From NCBI GenBank assembly GCA_963824225.1, contig CAWGOF010000003.1, positions 3,472,001 through 3,536,000 on the forward strand: a stretch of 64,000 nucleotides of DNA, read 5' to 3'. Positions 10,939-19,586 of this stretch are shown piece by piece. The notes under the pieces are model-generated. The model worked only from the letters and a program-made list of their open reading frames with translations. It did no database searches and had not been told where the DNA came from. The DNA comes from CAWGOF01 sp963824225. Lineage in GTDB: Bacteria > Acidobacteriota > Polarisedimenticolia > Polarisedimenticolales > Polarisedimenticolaceae. The position numbers and the translations under genes are program-made. Positions within the stretch are counted from its first letter, which is position 1. Each line of letters begins with the position of its first letter.

Positions 10939-12233
10939 CGCGGCGGATCGTCGGCTACCTGCTGCTCGTCCATCTCGTGCTGGGCACGATGGCGCTGCTC
11001 GTGCTGTCGCACAGCCGCGAGTGGCTGTTCGCGGTCGAAGCGCTGTTCGTGCTGTCGCTCGTCCTCGGGTTCCTGATGCTGCGCGCGATCCGCGTGCCGC
11101 TCGAGCTCGTGCGCACGGGCGCGGGGCTCCTCGCCGAGCAGGACTTCGCATCGCGGTTCCGCGAGACGGGGCAGGCCGAGGTCGACAGCCTGGTGCGCGT
11201 GTACAACGCGATGCTCGAGCGGCTGCGGCAGGAGCGGCTGCGCCTCGAGGAGCAGCACCTGTTCCTCGACCGCGTGCTCACGGCGTCGCCGTCGGGCATG
11301 CTGACGCTCGACCTCGAGCAGCGCGTGGACTACATGAACCCGGCGGCCGAGCGGATCCTCGGTGTGTCCCGGGACGCGGCGCTCGGGCGCCGTCTGGCCG
11401 AGATCGGACCCGCGCTCGCCGTCGAGCTCGACGGGATCGCGGTCGGGGAGTCCGCCGTGCGGGCGCTCCACGGCGCGCGGCGCGTGCGCTGCGCGCGCAT
11501 CGAGTACCTCGAGCGTGGTTTCCCACGCTCGTTTTTCCTGATCGAGGAGCTGACCGAGGAGCTGCGCGCGTCCGAGAAGTCGGCGTACCACAAGCTGATC
11601 CGCATGATGTCGCACGAGGTGAACAACAGCTCGGGCGCCGTGCGCTCGCTCCTCGGCTCGTTCGCCGCGTACGCGCGCCACCTGCCGGCCGACGATCGCC
11701 GGGACTTCGACGACGCGCTGGGCGTTGCCGGCACGCGCCTGGCGAATCTGACCTCGTTCATGAACGGGTTCGCCGAAGTCGTGCGGCTCCCCGATCCCGA
11801 ACGGCGGCCGTGCGACCTGAGACGCCTGCTCGAGGATCTGCGCGTGCTCCTGCGCCCGGAGCTCGAGCGCCGGCAGATCCGCTGGGTGTGGGACGAGTCG
11901 GTCGATCTGCCGCCGATCTCCCTGGACAAGAACCAGATCGAGCAGGTGCTGGTCAACGTCCTGCAGAACGCGTGTCAGGCGATCGGCGAGGGCGGGGCGA
12001 TCCGGGTGTCGCTGTCGCGCGACGAGGGGCGCCCGCGCCTGGCGATCCGGGACGATGGCCCCGGCATCGCACCCGAGGTCCGCGCGCTCCTGTTCACTCC
12101 GTTCTTCACGACGAAGCCGTACGGCCGCGGGCTGGGCTTGGTTGTGGCCCAGGAGATCCTGTCCCGTCACGGCTTCGCGTTCGGCCTCGACGGCGCCGCG
12201 GGTCAGGGCGCGACGTTCTGGGTCCGGTTCTGA
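10935..12233 (+). CDS. Membrane sensor histidine kinase, partner of the upstream regulator
   Basis: 432 residues beginning at GTG 10935, which overlaps the regulator's TGA. Two closely spaced N-terminal helices (~8-50) leave almost no periplasmic loop, so it may sense within the membrane or through the transporter. A HAMP-like linker, a PAS-like segment (LTASPSGMLTLDLEQRVDYM, ~117-136) and the DHp box with the phosphorylatable His in MMSHEVNNSSGAV follow, then the ATPase with N-box LVNVLQNACQAI, G1 DDGPGIA, F-box FTPFFTTK and G2 GRGLGLVVAQ. Last gene of the efflux operon; it ends 3 nt before a convergent gene. Confidence 0.93.
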
Positions 12234-12236
12234 GCC

Positions 12237-12506
12237 TCAGGAGGGGGGATCGAGCCGAATCGGCTCGTTCGTAACCCTCGAGTGCAGCACGAGCGGATCC
12301 AGATCGATTCCATTCGGCCAGCAGATCGTCCCTGCTTCGTCGTCCACACGCACGCGAGCAAAAAAGGCCGCGTCTCGAAGTGGCTCGAACACGCCGTCGA
12401 AGGGGAGGATCGTGGCAAAGTCGATCTCACCCTCAACACCATCGTTGAAACGAAGCCGCAGCCGATGAGGTCCGGTCACTTCCACCGAGGTCACCGAAGG
12501 AAGCAT
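12237..12506 (-). CDS. DUF2442 protein whose usual partner gene is truncated
   Basis: 89 residues of the DUF2442 type, recognisable from RLRFNDGVEGEIDF and the end VRVDDEAGTICWPNGIDLDP, which closely parallels the second copy at 35454 (VRVDRGTVVWPNGADLCP). DUF2442 genes usually follow a DUF4160 gene and have been suggested to behave as toxin-antitoxin pairs; no biochemical role can be read here. ATG 12506 is chosen because GGAG lies 5 nt upstream; GTG 12512 is in frame. The partner is reduced to a 3' remnant (12509-12613), so this copy is now effectively alone. Confidence 0.75.
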   Translation of the reverse strand: MLPSVTSVEVTGPHRLRLRFNDGVEGEIDFATILPFDGVFEPLRDAAFFARVRVDDEAGTICWPNGIDLDPLVLHSRVTNEPIRLDPPS

Positions 12507-12508
12507 GT

Positions 12509-12613
12509 TCACTCCAGCGGCGCGATCGACTTCAACCGCGACCGCGATCGGACGTCCAGTTTGCCAAGCAGCTCCTCACGGTGCAAGGCCGCCCGTGCCA
12601 TCTTGCGAAGGGC
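12509..12613 (-). pseudogene. 3' remnant of a DUF4160 gene
   Basis: Reading the minus strand from 12613 gives about 34 residues, including ALRKMARAALHREELLGKLD and the end IAPLE before a TGA at 12509-12511. This aligns with the end of the intact DUF4160 gene at 35706-35966 (RRAMGLVLEWAALHRKEL ... PIEPLE). The stop overlaps the DUF2442 start region just as expected for an intact pair. Everything 5' of this is missing, replaced by the end of the TonB-dependent receptor reading frame, so a rearrangement fused the two loci. Confidence 0.6.
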
Positions 12614-15047
12614 CGGGCCAGCCGTAGGTCAGAGAGATCGTCGCGCGCCGGCCGATGATGTCGCCGTAGATGTGCTGCTGGATCGGCTCGTCGAGCAGGT
12701 TCGTGACCTGGACGCCGAGCTTCAAGTGCGGCTTGGGCCAGAGATAGCTGCCGCGCAGGCCCACGAGCGTGTAGCTCGGCACGTAGCCCCAGAAGTCGCT
12801 CGTCAGGACGTCTTGCCAGAACGTCTGGGCCACGTAGTCCGCCGTGGCGGTGGCGCTCCAGCGCGGGCGAGTCAGGCCGATCGTCCCGCTCAGCCTGTGC
12901 CGCGCCGGGATGTTCACGAACGCGGTCGTGTCGGCGACCTTGCCGTCGCCGTCGAGGTCGACTCCCTCTTCGGTTTCCGCGCGTACGACATCGATGCGAT
13001 CGTCCATCGATACGCCGTCCGAGATCGGCACGTCCTGATACGAGTACGTCAACGATACCGACAGGCCCGACTTGTCGCGCCATCCGCCCCCGAGCTCGAC
13101 GCCGTGGTTCCTCGTGGTCGCTCCGTTCGCGTACTGGAACAGCGCCGGGATCCGTCCGTCGAGCAGGAGCGATAGCGCCTCGTTGTACGGCACGGGTCCC
13201 GTCAGGCACAGCGTGTTGAACGGCGAGATCGCCTCGAGGTACGGACAGACGTCGACCGGCGGGGCCTCGGCGATGCCGTCGCCGTCAGGGTCGGACGGGA
13301 GGATCACGTCGTCCGCCGTGCCGGGCACGCCGTCCGCACCGTAGCCGTAGTTCGCCAGGCGTGGGAAGTCGATTCCGCCTTCCGAATGATTGGCGTGGAT
13401 GGTGGCCGAGATGTCGAACCGGCCGAGCTGCGCGGCATAGCCCAGCTCGAGCGAGCGCGTCACCTCCTCGTGCAGGTCGGGCGAGCCGCGCGCTGCGGTC
13501 GTCGCGATGTAGTCCGGCGTCTCGCCGGGTGGGACGCCGCAGTTGTCGGGCTGGCTCTCGCAGACGACCTCGGCCAGCGGGGCGAAGAAGCCGAACGGGA
13601 AGGTCACCGGGTCGAGCGTCGCATCGATCGCCTCCCAGTCGAGGACCGCCACGGGGATCGACGGGACCTCGAGGTTGGTCTCGACCACGGACGGTGCGCG
13701 GAAGGCTTCGCCCCACGCCGCCCGCAGCGTCTGCGTGTCCGAGAGCTGGTAGCGCAGCGCGACGCGCGGCGAGAACACGGTGCCGATCGTCTCCTCGACG
13801 TGGTCGACGCGCGCGCCGGCGACGCCCCACAGCTTTCCCACGAGGCGATAGTCGATTTCGCCGTAGAGCGCGGCCTGGGTTCTTCGATCCCCACCAGGGG
13901 CGATGCTCAGGTCATACACGCTGCGGCCGAGATCGAGCCCGAAGCCGGCGAGGCCGCGTTGGCCGAGGACCTGGCGGCCGCGGAACGCAGCGTGGGTCAC
14001 GCCCGAGGTGAACGCGAACGGCAGCGCGTTGATCAGGTTGACCGCCTGGCCGTCGAAGTAGCTCACGTCGGCCTGGATCTCGTACGGGCCCGACTCGAAG
14101 CGTGCCGATGCGTGGGAGCTCGACGTGCCGTCGTCGATGTCGAAGGGCCCGAGGCCGGTCGCGATCCAGCCGCGCGTGCGGCCCCAGCCGCCCTGGAGCG
14201 ACCAGCGCGTGCCCGACGGTCCGTCCCAGTCGGCGCGCACGTCGAGTCGCGGCTGCTTCGTTCCCGAATCGCTCCCTGTGTCCGTCTGCAGGCCGAGATC
14301 GGCGTCGATCGTCTGGCCGAGGAAGTTCGTGACCGTCTCCGGCCGGTCGAACGCATCGGATTCGAGGTAGCCGGCCGACGCCCGCACCGACCACGGGCCT
14401 GCGAGGAAGCTGTCCCAGGCCTCGAAGCGCTTCATGTCGTAGCTTCCGCCCTCGACGACGAGCTGGCCGCCGGGCGTGTCGCGCGGGCTGCGCGTGATCA
14501 CGTGGACGAGGCCGCCCACGGCGTTCGCGCCCCACAGCGAAGACGCGGGACCACGCACGACCTCGACCGACTGAATCAGCGAGCTGTCGGTCGGCGCGAA
14601 CTCCCAGAGGATGAAGCCGAGAAAGTCCTGGTACAGCGAGCGCCCGTCCGATAGCGCGAGCGTCGAGTTGTTGATTCCGCCCGTCGCCGTGCGCGAGGCG
14701 ATATTCGTGTCGCGGGCGCTGAACTGGACGACGTTGATGCCCGGAACGCGCCGCAGGTAGTCGACGATCGTGTCTCCGGGTGCCGTCTCGAGCGTCTCGC
14801 CATCGAGGACGCTGACCGCCGCCGGGGCGTCGAGGAGCCTCTCGGTCGCTGCGGAGGCCGACACGACGACCCGCTCCTCGAGCGTCGAGGGCACGGGCGT
14901 CGGCGTGGGTGACGGGGAGGGGGAGGGCGATGGGCTCGGCGACGGCGTCGGCACCGGCGTTGGCGTTGGCTCTACGGCCAGCGCGGCGACGGGCACGAGC
15001 GCGCCGAGCGCGAGAGCCAGGGCCACGGCGGCGCGTCGCTGGGCCAT
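12576..15047 (-). CDS. TonB-dependent outer-membrane receptor with Pro/Thr/Ser linker
   Basis: 823 residues from ATG 15047. A signal peptide (ALALALGALVPVAALA) is followed by a low-complexity linker of alternating TP and SP dipeptides (~30-60). The plug domain (~70-190) has DTIVDYLRRVPGINVVQ, IQSVEVVRGPASSLWGANAV and HVITRSPRD; a 22-strand-type barrel follows. Such receptors import siderophores, cobalamin or glycans using TonB energy, and the substrate is not evident. The natural barrel end is ISLTYGW, where the terminal aromatic residue should precede the stop. Here 12 extra residues follow, read out of frame through the DUF4160 remnant, so the original stop was lost. The linker resembles spacers that reach across the periplasm or to a partner. 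Confidence 0.9.
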   Translation of the reverse strand: MAQRRAAVALALALGALVPVAALAVEPTPTPVPTPSPSPSPSPSPSPTPTPVPSTLEERVVVSASAATERLLDAPAAVSVLDGETLETAPGDTIVDYLRRVPGINVVQFSARDTNIASRTATGGINNSTLALSDGRSLYQDFLGFILWEFAPTDSSLIQSVEVVRGPASSLWGANAVGGLVHVITRSPRDTPGGQLVVEGGSYDMKRFEAWDSFLAGPWSVRASAGYLESDAFDRPETVTNFLGQTIDADLGLQTDTGSDSGTKQPRLDVRADWDGPSGTRWSLQGGWGRTRGWIATGLGPFDIDDGTSSSHASARFESGPYEIQADVSYFDGQAVNLINALPFAFTSGVTHAAFRGRQVLGQRGLAGFGLDLGRSVYDLSIAPGGDRRTQAALYGEIDYRLVGKLWGVAGARVDHVEETIGTVFSPRVALRYQLSDTQTLRAAWGEAFRAPSVVETNLEVPSIPVAVLDWEAIDATLDPVTFPFGFFAPLAEVVCESQPDNCGVPPGETPDYIATTAARGSPDLHEEVTRSLELGYAAQLGRFDISATIHANHSEGGIDFPRLANYGYGADGVPGTADDVILPSDPDGDGIAEAPPVDVCPYLEAISPFNTLCLTGPVPYNEALSLLLDGRIPALFQYANGATTRNHGVELGGGWRDKSGLSVSLTYSYQDVPISDGVSMDDRIDVVRAETEEGVDLDGDGKVADTTAFVNIPARHRLSGTIGLTRPRWSATATADYVAQTFWQDVLTSDFWGYVPSYTLVGLRGSYLWPKPHLKLGVQVTNLLDEPIQQHIYGDIIGRRATISLTYGWPGPSQDGTGGLAP

Positions 15048-15140
15048 CGAGGGGCGGATTATCACCGAATCCCGGCGCTTGGTGTAACCTCTCGGCGAGG
15101 ACCGAGGGGCCGAGGTCCGCAAGAAGAGGTGGGTAGTTCC

Positions 15141-16400
15141 ATGATGATTCGCAATCACAGACTCGTGGTGTGCGCGGCGGGGATCGCGCTCGTCCTCGGC
15201 GTCGTCGTCGCCGGGGGCAAGAAGCCGACCGGCAGCTGGACCCAGTGGGGCGGCCCGACGATGGAGTTCCGTGCCGACAGCACGGGCCTCAAGAGCGAGT
15301 GGCCGACCGAGGGGCCGAAGGAGCTGTGGTCCCGCGACCTCGGCGACGGCTACTCGGCGGTGCTCGTCGAGAACGGACGCGCGTACACGATGTATCGCGC
15401 CGGAGAACAGGAAGTCGTGGTGGCTCTCGACGCCGCGACGGGCAAGACGGTCTGGCAGCACGCTTATGCGGCGAAGACGAGCGAAGGCCACGTGCACCAG
15501 TTCGGCGACGGACCGCGCGCCACGCCGCTGATCGCGGGCAACCTGCTCTTCACGATCGGCGTTTCCGGGGACATGAACGCGCTCGACAAGAAGTCGGGCA
15601 AGGTCGTATGGAGCCACGCGCTGTGGGACGAGTACAAGGGCAGCGTCCTGGACCACGGCTACTCGTCGAGCCCGGTGGCGTACAAGGACTCGGTGATCGT
15701 GCTCGTCGGCGGCGAGGGGAACGCGATCATGTCGTTCAAGCAGAAGGACGGCACGGTCAGGTGGAAGTCGCAGAGCTTCAAGAACAGCTATTCGACGCCG
15801 CGCGTCCTGCGCGTCGACGGCGAGGACCAGATCGTCGCGTTCATGGCCGAGGAGGCGATCGGCGTCGACCCGGACGACGGCCGTCTGCGCTGGCGCTTCG
15901 CGCACCAGAACCAGTGGGGCCAGAACGTCAGCATGCCGGTGATGGCCGATGAGCAGCACCTGCTGATCTCGTCACCCGAGGCGGGCGCCAAGGGGCTCAA
16001 GCTGACGAACGTCGAGGGCGCGGACACGAAGATCGAGGAGCTGTGGTCCACGCGCAAGATCCAGTTCTACCACGTGAACACCGTGCGGGACGGCGACTGG
16101 GTCTACGGCTCGACCGGAACGATGGGCCCGGCGTTCCTGTCGGCCATCAACATCCGCACCGGTGAGATCGGCTGGCGCGAGCGCGACTTCGGCAAGGCCA
16201 ACTGCGTGCTGGCCGACGGCAAGCTGTACGTGCTCGACGAGGACGGCAACCTCGGCGTCACGACGGCCAGCCCCACGGACCTCGTGGTCCACAGCAAGGT
16301 CAAGATCCTCGACGGCGTCGCGTGGACCGTACCGACGATCGCCGGCACGACGATGTACGTGCGCGACAAGCAAAAGCTCCGCGCCGTCAGCTTGAGCTAG
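15141..16400 (+). CDS. Exported PQQ-like beta-propeller protein
   Basis: 419 residues starting at ATG 15141 behind an AGAGG box. The signal peptide is LVVCAAGIALVLGVVVAGG. The body shows the repeated PQQ/BamB-type blade signature, for example VVALDAATGKTVWQHAY and MNALDKKSGKVVWSHAL, spaced by about 50 residues. Family members bind PQQ as dehydrogenases or, like BamB, serve as scaffolds; dehydrogenase catalytic residues are not evident, so scaffold or unknown role. It diverges from the TonB receptor across a 93-bp shared promoter region and ends next to a REP-like hairpin. A second, membrane-anchored PQQ protein lies at 39326. Confidence 0.85.
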   Translation: MMIRNHRLVVCAAGIALVLGVVVAGGKKPTGSWTQWGGPTMEFRADSTGLKSEWPTEGPKELWSRDLGDGYSAVLVENGRAYTMYRAGEQEVVVALDAATGKTVWQHAYAAKTSEGHVHQFGDGPRATPLIAGNLLFTIGVSGDMNALDKKSGKVVWSHALWDEYKGSVLDHGYSSSPVAYKDSVIVLVGGEGNAIMSFKQKDGTVRWKSQSFKNSYSTPRVLRVDGEDQIVAFMAEEAIGVDPDDGRLRWRFAHQNQWGQNVSMPVMADEQHLLISSPEAGAKGLKLTNVEGADTKIEELWSTRKIQFYHVNTVRDGDWVYGSTGTMGPAFLSAINIRTGEIGWRERDFGKANCVLADGKLYVLDEDGNLGVTTASPTDLVVHSKVKILDGVAWTVPTIAGTTMYVRDKQKLRAVSLS

Positions 16401-16404
16401 GGAA

Positions 16405-16460
16405 GTGGGGTCAGGTCTCGAAATCTTTGCGCGACGCAAAGATTCGAGACCTGACCCCAA
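16405..16460. repeat. Palindromic REP-like element, GGGGTCAGGTCTCG family
   Basis: Left arm TGGGGTCAGGTCTCGAAATC and its complement to the right form a near-perfect inverted repeat of about 25 bp per arm around a short CGACGC loop; one extra A is the only difference. It fills almost the whole gap between convergent genes, so it can fold as a bidirectional terminator. Related copies without a second arm lie at 36097 and 39281. Confidence 0.75.
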
Positions 16461-16464
16461 GTCT

Positions 16465-17211
16465 TCACGGCGCGAAGTCGTCGATCTTCTGGAACCCGTC
16501 GGGAACTTTGAGGGCGTACAGGCTCTCGTCGACCTTGGGCGCGACCTCGAGCGCGGTGATCGTGCGGTCGAGCGTGCCCTCGCCCTGCGGGTTCGAGAAC
16601 TTCTGGATCCGGCGCCGCGGTAGGAAGTCCTTCGTCGAGAAGAACCAGGTCGACGCCCCGCGGTTCGGGCCGTACTCCACGTCGATCTTGTAGCACTCCT
16701 CGCCGCCGACGTTCTCCTTGCCCAGCAACTGCACCTTGGGCGCGGCGATCTCGTCGTCGAACGGCGCGTCGTGCACGAACTCCATCATCATGAGGCCCAT
16801 GGCGGGGCGACCGGTGTTGCCCAGCACGTTCTGGTCCATGTCCGTGTAGGCCTTCTTCGTGCTGTGGTCGATCACGAAGTACATGTCGCCGTTACCGCCG
16901 GCGGTGATCTCGACCGGAGCGGTCGCCTTCGGGGGCGTGACCTTTGCGTCGACCCAGAACTTCTTCGGTCCCCGGCCGTTCCAGCCTTCCATCACGACCG
17001 TTCCTTCGGACGGGCCGACGAAGTTGGTCGCGGCCCCCGTCGGGGTGTTCGTGGCCTTGTAGCGCACCGCGTCGACCGCCTTGGTCGCGGCGTCCACCTT
17101 CTTGAGGATCTCGATCGCTTCGGGCGACTGCTCCGGGGCCGGGGTGTCCTGGGCGCCGACCCACCCCGCCAGGGCCAGGCCGATCACCAGCACGGGTACG
17201 AGTCGTCTCAT
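16465..17211 (-). CDS. Exported LolA-fold protein
   Basis: 248 residues from ATG 17211, with AGGAG 7 nt upstream. The signal peptide (LVPVLVIGLALAGWVGA) is followed by a helical start (SPEAIEILKKVDAATKAVDA) and a beta-sheet region with GDMYFVIDHSTKKAYTDMD, YKIDVEYGPNR and the TWFFSTKDFLPRRRI strand seen in LolA/LolB-like lipoprotein-carrier folds and DUF1571-type proteins. A periplasmic lipid- or lipoprotein-handling role is plausible by fold only. It converges on the PQQ gene with the REP hairpin between them, and diverges from the gene at 17351. Confidence 0.75.
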   Translation of the reverse strand: MRRLVPVLVIGLALAGWVGAQDTPAPEQSPEAIEILKKVDAATKAVDAVRYKATNTPTGAATNFVGPSEGTVVMEGWNGRGPKKFWVDAKVTPPKATAPVEITAGGNGDMYFVIDHSTKKAYTDMDQNVLGNTGRPAMGLMMMEFVHDAPFDDEIAAPKVQLLGKENVGGEECYKIDVEYGPNRGASTWFFSTKDFLPRRRIQKFSNPQGEGTLDRTITALEVAPKVDESLYALKVPDGFQKIDDFAP

Positions 17212-17350
17212 CGCGCATCTCCTGGGAAACGGGTCCACGGCCCCTCGACAACGCGACCATGGTAACCCGGAACGGGGCCCGGGTTGCCGCACCGCCGGCC
17301 GCCCCTAACTTATAGCCCTACCGGGCGGGGGCTCAGGCATCGGGGGCGAG

Positions 17351-18757
17351 ATGCGTCGGGTCGGCGCGGCGATCGTCATGGCGGGTGTGCTCGCGGGGGC
17401 CGGTCTACCCGCCGAAGCCTACGTGCTGACGACGATCACGATCGACGGGAGCATGGCTGACTGGGCCGCCATCCTGGCCCAGCCGAGCCAGACGTCGATC
17501 GACGGCCCCGAGGGCGGTCTCGTCGACCGCGACGCGCCGGTGCAGTCGACCGGCCGCGACCTGACGATGTTCGCCTGGACCTACGACGCGACGTACTTCT
17601 ACATGTACATCCGGCGCACGGGCAGCGCCTCGAACCGCCAGTTCTTCTGGTACTACCTGGATATCGACGCGGACCAGCGGATGGAGACGGGCGAGCCCGT
17701 GTTCCACGTGTCGTGGATGGGCTCGTCGCGCCAGACGCAGTTCGTGCTCTACCGGTACAACGCGACGCTGCCCGCGGGCGACCCGCTGGTCGACGGCGCG
17801 GGGCTCGCCGACGGCCATGACATGCCGGGGACGCTGGCGCTCGTGGGCACGACCGAGACGATGCTCGGCGGCTCGGTCTCGGGGCTCGAGATGGAGTCGC
17901 GGATCTCGTGGACCCAGCTCAGCGTCCCCCCGGCGACGCCGTTCTACTTCCACGTCGGGTCGTCGAACAGCACGAACGTGCCGTCGCAGCTCAACGACAA
18001 CCTCGGCGGTCCGGGTGGCGGGATCGGCTACACGTTCCTGTCGGGCGTCGTGTTCGAGCCCGACCGGAGCACGACGTGCGTGCCCGCGGGGGACGCGGTG
18101 CTGGCCCACACGGTCCGCAACCTGGGGAACGCGAGCGACACGTTCGACCTGACGTGGACCTCGAGCGGCGCATTCGTTCCCACGACGGTCGCGTTCTATC
18201 GCGACGTGAACGCGGACGGGCGTCTCGATCCGGCGGACGTGCTGCTCACGGATTCAGACGGCGACCTCGTGCCCGATACGGGCCCCGTGGCCGCCGCGGT
18301 AACGCTGCCGATCCTGATCGTGGCCACGCTGCCCGGCGGCGTGACGAACGGCCAGACGGCGACGATCGTCGGTACCGCGTTCTCGTCCTTGCCCCAGCCG
18401 ACGAGCGACACGGTCACCGATGGGATCCTCGTTGCCACACCGGGCATCACGCTCGTCAAGGCGGTGAGCGCGGCGACCGTTGTGCCGGGTGACGTGCTGA
18501 CCTACACGGTCGTCTACACGAGCGACGGGACGACGAACGCTCACAACGTGGTCGTGGTCGACGCCGTGCCGGTCGAGACCGTCTACGTCGCCGGCTCGGC
18601 CGCGGGCGCCGGGGCGACGATCACGTACAGCCACGACGGCGGGACGACGTTCGACGGATCCCAGGCCGCGCCGGTCACGCACGTGCGCTTCACGTTCGGT
18701 GCTCCGATGGCGGCGGGTGCTTCGGGGGCCGTCACCTTTCAGGCGACGGTGAGATAA
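17351..18757 (+). CDS. Secreted protein with DUF11-like C-terminal repeat
   Basis: 468 residues with signal peptide VGAAIVMAGVLAGAGLPAEA. The N-terminal half (ITIDGSMADWAAILAQP ... DLTMFAWTYDATYFYMYIRR) looks like the carbohydrate-binding-like module that often opens 'IDG..DDWA' surface proteins. The C-terminal ~90 residues (ITLVKAVSAATVVPGDVLTY, NAHNVVVVDAVP) match the DUF11 cell-surface repeat. An EF-hand-like DVNADGRLDPADVLL lies between. An extracellular structural or adhesive protein is likely. Its TAA stop is the first base pairs of the REP-like element at 18756. A TATAGC box at 17311 could be the promoter. Confidence 0.8.
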   Translation: MRRVGAAIVMAGVLAGAGLPAEAYVLTTITIDGSMADWAAILAQPSQTSIDGPEGGLVDRDAPVQSTGRDLTMFAWTYDATYFYMYIRRTGSASNRQFFWYYLDIDADQRMETGEPVFHVSWMGSSRQTQFVLYRYNATLPAGDPLVDGAGLADGHDMPGTLALVGTTETMLGGSVSGLEMESRISWTQLSVPPATPFYFHVGSSNSTNVPSQLNDNLGGPGGGIGYTFLSGVVFEPDRSTTCVPAGDAVLAHTVRNLGNASDTFDLTWTSSGAFVPTTVAFYRDVNADGRLDPADVLLTDSDGDLVPDTGPVAAAVTLPILIVATLPGGVTNGQTATIVGTAFSSLPQPTSDTVTDGILVATPGITLVKAVSAATVVPGDVLTYTVVYTSDGTTNAHNVVVVDAVPVETVYVAGSAAGAGATITYSHDGGTTFDGSQAAPVTHVRFTFGAPMAAGASGAVTFQATVR

Positions 18758-18817
18758 ACGGGGACACTCTCCTTTTCCGACCCCAAATGAGGCAGAAACG
18801 GAGAGTGTCCCCGTTTT
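18756..18817. repeat. Palindromic REP-like element, AACGGGGACACTCTCC family
   Basis: The left arm AAACGGGGACACTCTCC and right arm GGAGAGTGTCCCCGTTTT are complementary over about 16 bp, with a 27-bp centre containing CCCCAAATGAGGC. The element is flush with the stop codons of two convergent genes: TAA at 18755-18757 on the left and the minus-strand TAG at 18818-18820 on the right. It probably acts as a bidirectional terminator hairpin. Copies lie at 41034 (half) and 51834 (full). Confidence 0.75.
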
Positions 18818-19453
18818 CTACTCGACGATGGTGGCCTTCACCAGGCGGTCGAGCTCGGGGAACTCCTTGTCGAGGTACGCGTTGCCCTCGGCGGAGATGC
18901 GGGGCTGCTGCGGGCCCTTCGGCGGATCGCCGTAGCCGCTGTGGAGCTTCTCGACGACGCTCATCCCCTCGGACACCGTGCCGAACGGCGAGAAGCCCAT
19001 CGAGTCGAGGCGCGCGTTGTCCTTGAGATTGATGAAGATCTGCGTCGTCCGCGAGTTGGGTCCCGACGTGGCGAAGGTCAGCGTGCCCTTGGTGTTGCTG
19101 CCCTTGACCGGGTCGTCCTTGATCGTCGCCCGCTGCCAGATCTTCGTCACCGCGGGGTCGCCGCTCATCCCGAACTGCACGACGAAGCCCGGGACGACGC
19201 GGAAGAACCGCATGTCGTCGAAGTACCCGTTCTTGACCAGGTTGTAGAACCGGTCGACCCCGAGCGGCGCCTGCTCCCGGTTGACGTCGACCACGAAGTT
19301 CCCTTCCGAGGTCTCGAACTTGACCTTGAAGGTCGCCGGCGCCTGAGCCGTGAGCTTTGCGGGATCCATCAGCGCGTCCTTTCCGGCACTCGCCAGCGAG
19401 GCGAGCGCGACGGTGGCGATCACGAAGCCTGAGACGATCGACGTCTTGCTCAT
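18818..19453 (-). CDS. Periplasmic cyclophilin-type peptidyl-prolyl cis-trans isomerase
   Basis: 211 residues from ATG 19453 behind GAGGAA. Signal peptide IVSGFVIATVALASLASA, then a cyclophilin domain: FETSEGNFVVDVNREQAP, the catalytic FFRVVPGFVVQFG segment (Arg and Phe of the active site present), FATSGPNSRTTQIFINL with the conserved Gln, and FGTVSEGMSVVEKL. It catalyses proline isomerisation during folding of exported proteins. An insert of roughly ten residues around DPAVTKIWQRATIKDDPVKG is usual for bacterial secreted forms. It converges on the DUF11 gene across a REP-like element. Confidence 0.93.
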   Translation of the reverse strand: MSKTSIVSGFVIATVALASLASAGKDALMDPAKLTAQAPATFKVKFETSEGNFVVDVNREQAPLGVDRFYNLVKNGYFDDMRFFRVVPGFVVQFGMSGDPAVTKIWQRATIKDDPVKGSNTKGTLTFATSGPNSRTTQIFINLKDNARLDSMGFSPFGTVSEGMSVVEKLHSGYGDPPKGPQQPRISAEGNAYLDKEFPELDRLVKATIVE

Positions 19454-19489
19454 GCCATTCCTCGTATTTGGCTCGGAAAAACCGCTGGA

Positions 19490-19504
19490 TGGTACCACCG
19501 GTGC
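19490..19504 (+). promoter_or_regulatory. Weak sigma-54-like sequence upstream of FG-GAP/cohesin genes
   Basis: TGGTACCACCGGTGC keeps the GG and GC dinucleotides 10 bp apart and the TGGTAC half, but the -12 half is GTGC and the seventh base is C rather than G/A. Transcription would start near 19516, 71 nt before ATG 19587. Weaker than the three other sigma-54 candidates here; could be chance. Confidence 0.3.
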
Positions 19505-19586
19505 CCCGAACCGAGCCACCGGCTGCAGCGTGGATTCCGCGCGTCTTGCGGACCGCTGTTGCAGCGCCGCGCACGCGTCCGGCAGA

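Noticed and set aside
12282..15136. Plus-strand frames across the TonB receptor
   Set aside because: They are antisense shadows of a convincing TonB-dependent receptor on the minus strand.
15048..15959. N-terminal extension of the TonB receptor frame into the PQQ gene
   Set aside because: The minus-strand frame stays open only because of high G+C; the signal peptide begins at ATG 15047 and the extension is antisense to the PQQ gene.
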